A DNA stretch of 64,000 nucleotides from Sphingomonas sp. 3P27F8 (GTDB taxonomy: Bacteria > Pseudomonadota > Alphaproteobacteria > Sphingomonadales > Sphingomonadaceae): NCBI RefSeq assembly GCF_005502745.1, contig NZ_SCNL01000014.1, positions 35,057 to 99,056 of the forward strand. Reading direction: 5' to 3'. The position numbers were made by a program, and so were the translations under genes. Positions 46,586 to 56,562 of the stretch are shown piece by piece; position 1 is the stretch's first letter, and every line of letters starts with the position of its first letter. The notes below the pieces were generated by a model, which was given only the letters and a program-made list of their open reading frames with translations, made no database searches and was not told where the DNA came from.

Positions 46586-47506
46586 ATGATCGTCAAGAAT
46601 TTCGAATATCTCATAGCGCTCGATCGCGAGGGTCACTTCGGGCGGGCCGCCAAGAGCTGCAACGTGTCGCAGCCGACGCTTTCGGCGGGGATCAAGCAGC
46701 TAGAGGAAGATCTGGGCGTCGAGATCGTGCGGCATGGCCGGCGATATGACGGTCTCACATTGGAAGGCGGGACAGTGCTCGCCTGGGCCAAGAAGATCGA
46801 ACGGGACTGTGACGGGCTGGAGAGTGACCTGTCGGCCCTCAAGCGAGGGCTGGAGGGCCTGTTCCGCTTGGGCATGGTATCAGGCACTTCGGCTGTCGGC
46901 GCGATCGTCAGCGCCGCTCTTGCGGATCAAATCCCCTTGCTGGGGCAAACCGTGACGGCGAGTGGCACTGCTTCGCTGTTGAGATCCTTGCTGGATCACG
47001 AAATGGACATGGCGCTGACCTATCTCGGCGAGGTTCCGAAGGACGAGTTCGAGACCCATCATCTCTACCGGGAACATACGACCCTGTTCCAGATGAGCAA
47101 AGAGCCGCAGCCCAAGCGAGTCGCGTGGGATCATGTCGTGAGCCTGCCGCTTTGCATTCTGGCAGGCGCGCTCCCCAGCGAGGCACAGTTGCAGCTCGCG
47201 CACTGCTCGGCCGCGACGATCAACACGGACACGATCGACATTCTGGCGGCGCATCTGGCCACAGGGCGTTACGCGGCAGTCTTGCCCCAATCGCTTGCGA
47301 CCCGCCTCGCCCACATTCCAAACCTTCAGGCTTCAGCACTGACGGGTGCGGGCGCGCACGCAGATGTTGGATTCGTCAGCGTCAAGGGGGAGGCAAAGTC
47401 GCCGCCCTCGGCAGCCCTTCTTGAGCTGGTCCACACTCCCAAAGTCGTGTCTCCTTTGCAGGAAATCCTTGCATTGCATCGCCAATTTCAGCCTCGAAAG
47501 GGCTGA
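46586..47506 (+). CDS. LysR-family regulator
   Basis: 306 residues. An N-terminal winged helix (NFEYLIALDREGHFGRAAKS, SQPTLSAGIKQLEEDLG) and a substrate-binding domain. TLEGGTVLAWAKK is the linker helix. DAIINTDTIDI-like sequence and the lack of the OxyR cysteine pair argue against an OxyR; effector unknown. It is 231 bases upstream of fdhA on the same strand and may activate it. Confidence 0.85.
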   Translation: MIVKNFEYLIALDREGHFGRAAKSCNVSQPTLSAGIKQLEEDLGVEIVRHGRRYDGLTLEGGTVLAWAKKIERDCDGLESDLSALKRGLEGLFRLGMVSGTSAVGAIVSAALADQIPLLGQTVTASGTASLLRSLLDHEMDMALTYLGEVPKDEFETHHLYREHTTLFQMSKEPQPKRVAWDHVVSLPLCILAGALPSEAQLQLAHCSAATINTDTIDILAAHLATGRYAAVLPQSLATRLAHIPNLQASALTGAGAHADVGFVSVKGEAKSPPSAALLELVHTPKVVSPLQEILALHRQFQPRKG

Positions 47507-47737
47507 ACCGGCAATGTTGCGGTGCGAAAAACGCTCATAGGAATTTCCTATCTCAAGATAGAAACTTCGAGTTTGCTGTCACATGCAGCCAAAGCCATTC
47601 TGCATGGACGATAATGAAGAGGTCTGGATCGCCAAAGGCGTATTGTGTTGATTTAATTCAGCGCAGCTCCTTTGGCGCGTCCGGTAGAAACTTCAACATT
47701 ATTGAGGGGTGGCGGACGAGAGCTAGGAGATAATTCG

Positions 47738-48949
47738 ATGGCTACCGGAAACAGGATCGTCACATTCGAGAAGCCGATGGAGATGAAGGTCAACACCTTC
47801 AAATTCCCGGAGCTGATTACGCCGCAGGGCAAGAAAGCCCCCCACGGCGCCATTCTCAAGATCGTCACCACCAACATCTGCGGCAGCGACCTTCACATCT
47901 ACCGCGGTTCGTTCGAAGTCCCCAAGGGGATGACGATGGGCCACGAGATGACCGGCGAGGTGATCGAGGTCGGCTCCGACGTCGAATATATCAAGGTCGG
48001 CGATATCGTGTCCGTTCCCTTCAACGTCGGCTGCGGACGCTGCTACAACTGCAAGCACATGCGCTCGGACGTGTGCGAGCACACCAACCCCGAAGTCGAT
48101 TGCGGCGCCTACGGCTTCAACCTGGGCGGATGGACCGGCGGTCAGGGGGATTACCTGTTCGTGCCCTATGCAGACTTCAATCTGCTGGCCTTCCCCGACA
48201 AGGACGCGGCCATGGCGAAGATCCGTGATCTGACGCTGCTTTCGGACGTGCTGCCGACCGCGTTCCACGGGTTCGCCGCGCCCGACTGGCCGGCGCAGCC
48301 TGCGTATATCGTCGGCGAGAACGTGCTGATCTTCGGCGCGGGGCCTGTCGGTCGCGCGGGCGCAGCCTGCGCGAAGCTCCTCGGTGCCGGCGCCATCATC
48401 GTCGCCGACTTCATTCAGGAGCGGCTCGATCTGCTCAAGCCGCACGGCGTCGAGACCATCAACCTGTCGGACGGCATTCCGATCGAGGATCATCTGGAAC
48501 GGATCACCGGCAAGCGCGAGGCCGATCGCGTCATCGACTATGTGGGCCTCGACTGTCGCGGGTTCGGGGCGGAGTCCGACCAGATCGTCGAGAACGCCGT
48601 CACCAACGCGCTGCTGAAATATGTCCGCTTCGGTGGGATGACCAGCACGGTCGGCGTTTACTGCCCCAATCCGATCTCCAAGAATAGGGACAACAAGAAG
48701 GGCAGCATGGAAGTCGATTGGGCCAGTGGCTGGATCAAGTCGCCGCGGATGTCGGCAGGCCAGTCGCCGACGGCGAATTACAACCACGCCCTCATGCGGG
48801 CGATCCTGAACGATCGGATGCCCTATCTGACCCCGATGATGAACACGAAGATCATCAAGCTGGAGGATGCGCCGGCGGCCTACAAGGAGTTCGATGACGG
48901 ATCGGCGTTCAAGTACGTCATCGATCCGCACGGCTCCGTAGCGGCCTGA
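47738..48949 (+). CDS. fdhA: glutathione-independent formaldehyde dehydrogenase
   Basis: 403 residues, zinc alcohol-dehydrogenase superfamily, close in form to Pseudomonas putida FDH. Catalytic zinc: C48 (NICGSDLH), H69-E70 (GHEM). Structural zinc: C99, C102, C105, C113. Rossmann GAGPVGRAGA near 210. It oxidises formaldehyde to formate with tightly bound NAD. AGGAGA and ATG 47738 chosen; a longer frame from 47672 has no ribosome site. A perfect palindrome follows as terminator. Confidence 0.92.
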   Translation: MATGNRIVTFEKPMEMKVNTFKFPELITPQGKKAPHGAILKIVTTNICGSDLHIYRGSFEVPKGMTMGHEMTGEVIEVGSDVEYIKVGDIVSVPFNVGCGRCYNCKHMRSDVCEHTNPEVDCGAYGFNLGGWTGGQGDYLFVPYADFNLLAFPDKDAAMAKIRDLTLLSDVLPTAFHGFAAPDWPAQPAYIVGENVLIFGAGPVGRAGAACAKLLGAGAIIVADFIQERLDLLKPHGVETINLSDGIPIEDHLERITGKREADRVIDYVGLDCRGFGAESDQIVENAVTNALLKYVRFGGMTSTVGVYCPNPISKNRDNKKGSMEVDWASGWIKSPRMSAGQSPTANYNHALMRAILNDRMPYLTPMMNTKIIKLEDAPAAYKEFDDGSAFKYVIDPHGSVAA

Positions 48950-48964
48950 TCTTCTTCTAACCCG

Positions 48965-48996
48965 GAATATCCCCCGGTCATGACCGGGGGATATTC
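48965..48996. terminator. perfect 32-nt palindromic terminator
   Basis: GAATATCCCCCGGTC-AT-GACCGGGGGATATTC just after fdhA; 15-pair stem, no long T run. Confidence 0.7.
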
Positions 48997-49177
48997 TGAG
49001 TCGTAGGGGGCGGACTGCTTTCCGCACGAACACCCCCTTCCGGCTTGTCGATCTAACTCCCCCCCGGATCGGCAAGCCGCCCCTTTCCGGAAACGCAGCA
49101 TCAACGATCGCGCTGCGCTTTCCCAAGCCATGACGTCCTGTCAGGCGCCTCCATCCCTCAGTCGATATCCCTCTTGC

Positions 49178-50400
<1,223 letters not shown>

Positions 50401-50452
50401 TCCGACAGATTACGCCGTTTAGTTTCAAACACTAACCTCAAGGAAGAATATC

Positions 50453-50851
50453 ATGGCTGACCCCGTTATCTCCGGCAACGGCGTGTTCTCGCACGTCTTC
50501 ATCGGCGCTGCCGACGTCGAGCAGTCGTCGGCGTTCTATGACGCCGCTCTGGGCGCCCTGGGCGTCAAGAACCTCGGCCCCTTCGGCAATGGCTGGGTGC
50601 TGTACGGTCGCGACAAGCCCGCCTTCATCATTGCCCGTCCCGGCAATGGCGAAGCGCCCTCCAGCAACGGCGTGACGGTTGGCTTTGCCGCCGCGACGCC
50701 CGCCGAAGTGGACGCTTTCCACGCGGCCGGCCTCGCGGCCGGTGGCACCGACGAGGGCCAGCCCGGCCCGCGTGGCCATCTGCCGGGTGCCTATGCGGCC
50801 TATCTGCGTGATCCGGCGGGCAACAAGGTCTGCTCGTACACCTTCATCTGA
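50453..50851 (+). CDS. VOC-family protein
   Basis: 132 residues. FSHVFIGAADVEQSSAFYDA and AYLRDPAGNKVCSYTF are the paired beta-alpha-beta modules of the glyoxalase/vicinal-oxygen-chelate fold, with His, Glu-type metal ligands. Between frmA and the formylglutathione hydrolase it may handle a glutathione or aldehyde adduct; in some bacteria this gene accompanies frmA. AAGGAAG precedes the start. Confidence 0.85.
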   Translation: MADPVISGNGVFSHVFIGAADVEQSSAFYDAALGALGVKNLGPFGNGWVLYGRDKPAFIIARPGNGEAPSSNGVTVGFAAATPAEVDAFHAAGLAAGGTDEGQPGPRGHLPGAYAAYLRDPAGNKVCSYTFI

Positions 50852-50998
50852 AGCCGGAAGGTGAGGGCGATACCCGCAACCCTATGACTGGCTGTCGCCG
50901 GCGCTGAAACAGGCGCCGGCGCTTCCCCCCGCACAACAGCCAGCAAAAGGGCTCCTATCGCCACACCGTCCACCAACCGTCGAAGCAAGGAAACAAAA

Positions 50999-51829
50999 AT
51001 GGAACGTGTCGAACATCACGCCAGCTTCGGCGGTTGGCAGGACGTCTATCAGCATGACTCGATCAGCCTCGGTTGTCCGATGAAGGTCGGCGTCTATCTG
51101 CCTCCCCAGGTGAAGGACGGTCGCGTGCCGGTGCTGTATTGGCTGTCCGGCCTGACCTGCACCGAGCAGAATTTCATCACCAAGGCTGTCGCGCAGCGTT
51201 TCGCGGCCGAGCACGGGATCATCCTCGTCGTGCCGGACACCAGCCCGCGAGGCGAAGGCGTGGCCGACGATCCCGGCTATGATCTGGGGCAGGGCGCCGG
51301 CTTCTACGTCAACGCGACGCAGGAACCTTGGGCCGCACACTACCGCATGTACGATTATGTCGTCGAGGAATTGCCGGCGCTGATCGAAGCCACATTCCCG
51401 GCCGATGATCGCCGGGCTATCGCGGGCCATTCCATGGGCGGGCATGGCGCCCTTGTTGCCGCCCTGCGCAACCCCGGACGCTATCGCAGCGTATCGGCCT
51501 TCTCGCCGATCGTAGCGCCGAGCCAGGTGCCTTGGGGCGAGCGTGCCTTCACGGCCTATCTGGGTGACGATCGCGAGGCGTGGAAGCAATATGACGCCAT
51601 CGAACTTATCAAGGCCGCCCGCGAGCGTCTGCCGTTGCTCGTCCATCAGGGTCTGGATGACGAGTTTGTCGAGCGCGAGCTGCGCCCCGACTTGCTGGAG
51701 GCGGCGTGCAAGGCTGCCGAGCACCCGCTGACGCTCCATCGGCTGCCTGGATACGACCACAGCTATTATTTCATCGCGAGTTTCATCGGCGAACATATCG
51801 CCCACCATGCCGCGGCGTTGTCCCAATGA
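50999..51829 (+). CDS. fghA: S-formylglutathione hydrolase
   Basis: 276 residues, alpha/beta hydrolase of the esterase D group. PVLYWLSGLTCTEQNFITKA, nucleophile S145 in GHSMGGHGA, acid Asp in GLDDEFVE and His in GYDHSYYF. Splits S-formylglutathione to formate and glutathione. The stop overlaps the NDH-2 start by ATGA, so reducing power from frmA may be linked to respiration. Confidence 0.95.
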   Translation: MERVEHHASFGGWQDVYQHDSISLGCPMKVGVYLPPQVKDGRVPVLYWLSGLTCTEQNFITKAVAQRFAAEHGIILVVPDTSPRGEGVADDPGYDLGQGAGFYVNATQEPWAAHYRMYDYVVEELPALIEATFPADDRRAIAGHSMGGHGALVAALRNPGRYRSVSAFSPIVAPSQVPWGERAFTAYLGDDREAWKQYDAIELIKAARERLPLLVHQGLDDEFVERELRPDLLEAACKAAEHPLTLHRLPGYDHSYYFIASFIGEHIAHHAAALSQ

Positions 51830-53184
51830 CCGGGCCGTCACCTTCAACCATGCGCGAAATCGCGCCCAGCCATGAGCCGGCTCACGGCCGCCATCGCGTG
51901 GTGGTCGTGGGGGCGGGCTTCGGCGGCCTTGAAACCGTGCAGCGGCTCGCCGGGAGCGGCGTGGACATCACGCTCGTCGATCGCCGCAACCACCATCTCT
52001 TTCAGCCGCTGCTCTATCAGGTGGCGGGCGCCTCGCTGTCGCCATCGGAGATCGCATGGCCGATCCGTTCGCTCTTCGCCAAGCGGAAGGACGTGCGGAC
52101 CCTGCTCGGCGAGGTTGAAGGTGTCGATACAGGCGGTCGGCGCGTCATTCTGGAGGACGGCTCGACGGTTGCCTATGACACGCTCGTCATCGCGACGGGC
52201 GCGCGGCACTCCTATTTCGGCCACGATCAATGGGAACCGTTTGCTCCCGGCCTGAAATCGCTGGAGGATGCAACCACCATTCGCCGGCGCCTTCTGGTCG
52301 CCTTCGAGGAAGCCGAGCGTGAGACGGACCCCGCGCGCCGTGCCGCTTTGCAGACCTTCGTCATCATCGGTGGTGGCCCGACCGGCGTGGAGCTGGCCGG
52401 CACGATCGCGGAGCTTGCCCGCCTGACGCTGGTGCGGGATTTCCGGTCGATCGACCCGCGTGCGACCCGCGTCGTGCTGATCGAAGCCGGGCAACGGCTC
52501 TTGCAGGCTTTCCCGGAAGACCTCTCCGCCTATACCCGGCAGGCGCTCGAAAAGCTCGGCGTCGAAATCAAGCTCGGCACGCCGGTCACGGAATGCTCCG
52601 CCGATGGCGTCGTCGTGGATGGGAAGCAGATTCCCGCCGAAACGATCCTGTGGGCAGCAGGCGTCCAGGCATCGCCCGCCGCGCATTGGCTGAACGCTGA
52701 AGCCGATCGCGCTGGCCGCGTGATTGTCGGACCGGACCTGACGGTGCCGGGTCATCGCGACATTTTCGTGATCGGCGACACCGCGGCCTCGAACGGGTTC
52801 GATGGCAAGCCTGTCCCCGGTCTTGCGCCGGCTGCGAAGCAGGCGGGTCAATATGTCGCCCGGCTTATCCGCCAGCGCCTGAAGGGGCAGAACGAGGTCG
52901 CGCCCTTCCATTACCGGCATCAGGGCAATTTGGCGACTATAGGCCGCAGCCTTGCCGTCGTCGACATGGGTCGGTTTAAGTTGCGCGGGGCCCTGGCGTG
53001 GTGGATGTGGAAGCTCATCCACATTTATTTCCTGATCGGGGCGCAGAACCGGCTTAGTGTGGCACTAAGCTGGCTGTGGACCCATGGCATAGGATATCGT
53101 GGCTCTCGGCTGATTACTTATGGCGATCTAGATCATCGCGACGTGGGGGAGAAGGATGACAAGGGGGGAAAGCCGATTGAGTGA
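51826..53184 (+). CDS. ndh: type II NADH dehydrogenase (NDH-2)
   Basis: 452 residues. Two Rossmann folds: VVVVGAGFGGLETVQRLAGS for FAD and VIIGGGPTGVELAGTIAELA for NADH; TILWAAGVQASP and IFVIGDTAA are family motifs; the C-terminal amphipathic/membrane helix (WWMWKLIHIYFLIG) docks it to the membrane. It passes electrons from NADH to quinone without pumping protons, a natural partner for the bd oxidase upstream. Translation-coupled to fghA. Confidence 0.92.
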   Translation: MTGPSPSTMREIAPSHEPAHGRHRVVVVGAGFGGLETVQRLAGSGVDITLVDRRNHHLFQPLLYQVAGASLSPSEIAWPIRSLFAKRKDVRTLLGEVEGVDTGGRRVILEDGSTVAYDTLVIATGARHSYFGHDQWEPFAPGLKSLEDATTIRRRLLVAFEEAERETDPARRAALQTFVIIGGGPTGVELAGTIAELARLTLVRDFRSIDPRATRVVLIEAGQRLLQAFPEDLSAYTRQALEKLGVEIKLGTPVTECSADGVVVDGKQIPAETILWAAGVQASPAAHWLNAEADRAGRVIVGPDLTVPGHRDIFVIGDTAASNGFDGKPVPGLAPAAKQAGQYVARLIRQRLKGQNEVAPFHYRHQGNLATIGRSLAVVDMGRFKLRGALAWWMWKLIHIYFLIGAQNRLSVALSWLWTHGIGYRGSRLITYGDLDHRDVGEKDDKGGKPIE

Positions 53185-54499
53185 AGCGGGCAGCGCTCCG
53201 AATGGCGGTTCGACTGTCTATGGTATGCCGACCTATGAAAATAGGCGGGTTGCCATCGACGAGGTACATGCGCGCCCATATCTCCTGATCGAGTCACCGC
53301 GCGCCCTGGTGCAGCTCGCCTTCATGAATGAAGGCAATCTGGCCAAGGATAAGGCGACGCTCGCGGAAATATCGAGCCGAATGGGCGCGTCGCTGCCCGA
53401 TCAGAACTCCCCCCTTCATGGCCTGACCTGGGATCAGGGCAAATTGCATTGTGAGAAGCATACGGAGTTTTCGACCTACCTGTGGAGCGCGCCTGTTGAT
53501 CCCGACACCGGGGATCTGGCGGGCGAAGACCCGTTCAAGCACGGCTTCACCCCGCCTGGGCCGGTCATTTGCGGCATCCGGTTGGACGTGGTGGCGTGGA
53601 CGGAAGAGACCGCGACCTACATTGACCGCTTCGATCCGATCAGCCGCTGCCATTCGCTCGTCGAGGACGGCATGGCGGATATCGTTACCGATTTCCGTCA
53701 GGATGCAGATGGGCTGACCCGCATCCTCATCCTCGATCGCGGCCTGACGCCGATCCGGCTTGGCGCGCTGGCGCAGCGGCTCCTTGAAATCGAGACCTAT
53801 CGGACGTTGGCCCTGCTCGGTATTCCCCTGACCCAATCGCTGGGTCCGCATCTACGCAATATAGAAAAGCGCCTCGCCGCGATCACGGATGAGATGCGCA
53901 AGTCGGCTCGGCGCAACAGCGAGGCGCTGCTTTCCAGATTGACGGATCTCTCGGCCGAGCTGGAGGCGGACACGGCGTCCAGCCTCTACCGCTTCGGCGC
54001 GAGCCGCGCTTATTACGAGATCGTCGAGGAACGGCTTGCCGCACTCGGCGAAACCTTCGTCCCCGGCTGCTATCGCTGGCGCAGCTTCCTGCATCGCAGG
54101 ATCGCCCCCGCCATGCGGACCTGTCGCGTGATCGAGGAGCGGCAGGCCAATCTCTCGGACAAGCTGGCGCGCGCGACCACCTTGCTGCGATCCTGGATCG
54201 ATGTGCAGCTCGAACGCCAGAATAGCGACCTGCTCGCCTCGATGAACAACCGGGCGAAGCTGCAATTGCAGCTTCAGCAGACGGTGGAGGGCCTGTCTGT
54301 CGCCGCAATCTCCTATTATGTGATCGGCCTGCTCTCCTATTTCATCAAGGGCATACCGGGCATTCACGACGCAGTGGCGCCTGAGCTGGTGATCGCAGCT
54401 TTGGTTCCCCTTGTCCTCCTTGGTGTCTGGTGGACCGTTCGGCGGATCAGGCACGCACACAAGGACCATGGACAGCCGCCCGCGAAGGGGCAGATGTGA
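53156..54499 (+). CDS. DUF3422 membrane protein
   Basis: 447 residues. RVAIDEVHARPYLLIESPRA, PISRCHSLVEDGMADIVTDF and HLRNIEKRLAAITDEMR belong to DUF3422, found in many alpha- and betaproteobacteria; C-terminal two membrane helices (ISYYVIGLLSYFIKG; VIAALVPLVLLGVWWTV). A coiled-coil middle suggests a large soluble head on a membrane anchor. It overlaps ndh by 29 bases. Function unknown, often near redox or envelope genes. Confidence 0.85.
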   Translation: MTRGESRLSEAGSAPNGGSTVYGMPTYENRRVAIDEVHARPYLLIESPRALVQLAFMNEGNLAKDKATLAEISSRMGASLPDQNSPLHGLTWDQGKLHCEKHTEFSTYLWSAPVDPDTGDLAGEDPFKHGFTPPGPVICGIRLDVVAWTEETATYIDRFDPISRCHSLVEDGMADIVTDFRQDADGLTRILILDRGLTPIRLGALAQRLLEIETYRTLALLGIPLTQSLGPHLRNIEKRLAAITDEMRKSARRNSEALLSRLTDLSAELEADTASSLYRFGASRAYYEIVEERLAALGETFVPGCYRWRSFLHRRIAPAMRTCRVIEERQANLSDKLARATTLLRSWIDVQLERQNSDLLASMNNRAKLQLQLQQTVEGLSVAAISYYVIGLLSYFIKGIPGIHDAVAPELVIAALVPLVLLGVWWTVRRIRHAHKDHGQPPAKGQM

Positions 54500-54563
54500 C
54501 CCGACAATCGTTTTTGGGCACGCTTGAGGCGTTCATGGCCTGGCCCTGGCAGGAGGATATCTG

Positions 54564-56540
54564 ATGTCGACTGGCATATTCATTTTGCACTCCGACTATA
54601 CCCCGGCGGGCGATCAGCCCGAAGCGATCGCGCGGCTCATATCCGGCATCGAGGAGGGGGCGCACCATCAGACCCTCAAGGGCATCACGGGGTCGGGCAA
54701 GACGTTCACGATGGCCAACGTGATCCATCGCCTGAAGCGTCCCACGCTGATCCTGGCCCCCAACAAGACGCTAACGTCGCAGCTCTATGACGAAATGCGG
54801 CGATTTTTCCCTGAAAACGCCGTGGAGTATTTCGTCTCCTACTACGACTATTTCCAGCCAGAGGTGTATTTGCCGGGCCGCGATGAGTTCATTCCGAAAG
54901 ATTCCTCGATCAACGAGCATCTGGAACGGTTGCGCCTTTCGACGACAAAATCCCTGATTGAGCGCCGCGATACGATCGTCGTTGCCTCGGTATCGTCGAT
55001 CTATGGCATGGGCGATCCCGACAATTATCGCGCGCTCCAGGTTCCGCTGACCGAGGGCGCGCGGTTGGGACAGGAAGAGCTTCTTCGCGGCCTGGCGCGT
55101 CTGCAATATGATCGGGCCGAGCACAAGCTGAAGCGCGGCACCTATCGCGCTGATGGCGACGCTGTTGAGGTTTACCCGGCGGATTCGGAATATAAGGCCC
55201 TGCGGGTCGGATTGGCGAACGGCCTGATCGCGTCCCTCCAGTGGTTCGATGCGGCGACCGGAAGGCAGCTAGAGAGCACCGATCACTATCTCGTATCGCC
55301 CAAGACCGTTCTGGCGGCGACCGCCGATCAGGCCCGCAAGGCCGCAACGGCGATCCTCGCAGAGATGGAGACGCAGGTCGAGCGGCTGACCAGCGAAAAT
55401 CGCCTGACGGAAGCGGCGCGCCTCTATGATCGCATCACCAACGATGCCGAGATGTTGCGCGAGGTCGGATATTGCTCGGGCATGGAAAATTACGCCTGCT
55501 ATCTGAGCGGCCGTGACCCAGCGCTCCCGCCCATAACCCTGCTCGACTATCTGCCCAAGGATGGGCTGCTGTTCGTCGACGAATCGCATGTGATGATCCC
55601 GCAGATCTCGGCGATGTTCCGGGGCGACCAGGCCCGCAAGGATACGCTGATCGATTATGGCTTCCGCCTGCCATCCTCGAAGGACAGCCACCCCTTGAGC
55701 TTCCACGAGTTCGAACAGGTCAAGCCGCAGACGATCTTCGTGTCCGCCACCCCCGGCGCCTATGAGGTAAGGGCCTCGCAAGGCAGGGTGGTCGAACAGA
55801 TCGTTCGGCCGACCGGCCTGCTCGATCCGAAAGTGGAAATCCGCCCGTCCCAAGGCGCGCGGGATGATTTGCTACGCGAGATCGCGCAGCGCACGAAGCG
55901 CGATGAGCGCGTGCTGGTCACGACGCTGACCAAGGTCGCGACCGAGGAGCTGCACGCATTCCTCGAAAGCCAGGGCGTGCGCGCGCGCTACATGCACTCT
56001 GACGTCAAGGTCGAGGATCGGGTCGCGATCATCGAGGGCCTGCGCGCGGGCGAGTTCGACGTGCTGATCGGTATCAGCCTGCTACGCGAAGGGCTCGATA
56101 TCCCCGAAGCGTCGCTGATCGCGATCTTCGATGCGGACCGCGCGGGCTTCCTGCGCTCGGCCCAGGCGCTGATCCAGATGATCGGCCGCGTCGCGCGCAA
56201 CGTGAACGGCACCGCAGTTCTCTACGCCGATACCGTGACGCCGGCGATGAGGGCCGCGATCGACGAGACCGAGAGTCGGCGACAGCGCCAGATCGCCTTC
56301 AACGAAGAGAACGATGTCACCCCGCTCTCGTCGGTTCGCGGCCTGGCGTCGGCGCAGCCCGACCGGGAAGAGCCGTCGGTCCATTCGGAGGCTTTCTGCG
56401 AAAATCTGTACGAGCTGTGCGACCGGATCACCGCGAAGGAACAGGCGCTGCTGACGGCAGTAGATAACGATGACGAGGATCGGGCGGAGACGATCCGGGG
56501 CGAGTTGGACGGCCTGTACCGTCAGTTCATCTATCTGTGA
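54564..56540 (+). CDS. uvrB: excinuclease ABC subunit B
   Basis: 658 residues. Walker A GITGSGKT (40-47), DESH (339-342), FVSYYDYFQPEVYLP (damage-sensing beta-hairpin region), TTKSLIERRDTIVVASVSS, and C-terminal helicase motifs SLLREGLDIPEASLIAIFDA and QMIGRVARN. The UVR C-terminal motif is present (EQALLTAVDNDDEDRAETIR). Full length. This is probably an extra copy beside the chromosomal one, paired with the short UvrA next door. GAGGA and ATG mark the start. Confidence 0.93.
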   Translation: MSTGIFILHSDYTPAGDQPEAIARLISGIEEGAHHQTLKGITGSGKTFTMANVIHRLKRPTLILAPNKTLTSQLYDEMRRFFPENAVEYFVSYYDYFQPEVYLPGRDEFIPKDSSINEHLERLRLSTTKSLIERRDTIVVASVSSIYGMGDPDNYRALQVPLTEGARLGQEELLRGLARLQYDRAEHKLKRGTYRADGDAVEVYPADSEYKALRVGLANGLIASLQWFDAATGRQLESTDHYLVSPKTVLAATADQARKAATAILAEMETQVERLTSENRLTEAARLYDRITNDAEMLREVGYCSGMENYACYLSGRDPALPPITLLDYLPKDGLLFVDESHVMIPQISAMFRGDQARKDTLIDYGFRLPSSKDSHPLSFHEFEQVKPQTIFVSATPGAYEVRASQGRVVEQIVRPTGLLDPKVEIRPSQGARDDLLREIAQRTKRDERVLVTTLTKVATEELHAFLESQGVRARYMHSDVKVEDRVAIIEGLRAGEFDVLIGISLLREGLDIPEASLIAIFDADRAGFLRSAQALIQMIGRVARNVNGTAVLYADTVTPAMRAAIDETESRRQRQIAFNEENDVTPLSSVRGLASAQPDREEPSVHSEAFCENLYELCDRITAKEQALLTAVDNDDEDRAETIRGELDGLYRQFIYL

Positions 56541-56562
56541 TGCGCCGAGTGAAAGTGACCGT

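Noticed and set aside
46586..47506. OxyR assignment for the LysR-type gene
   Set aside because: The helix-turn-helix is OxyR-like in style, but I do not see the two redox cysteines in their expected context.
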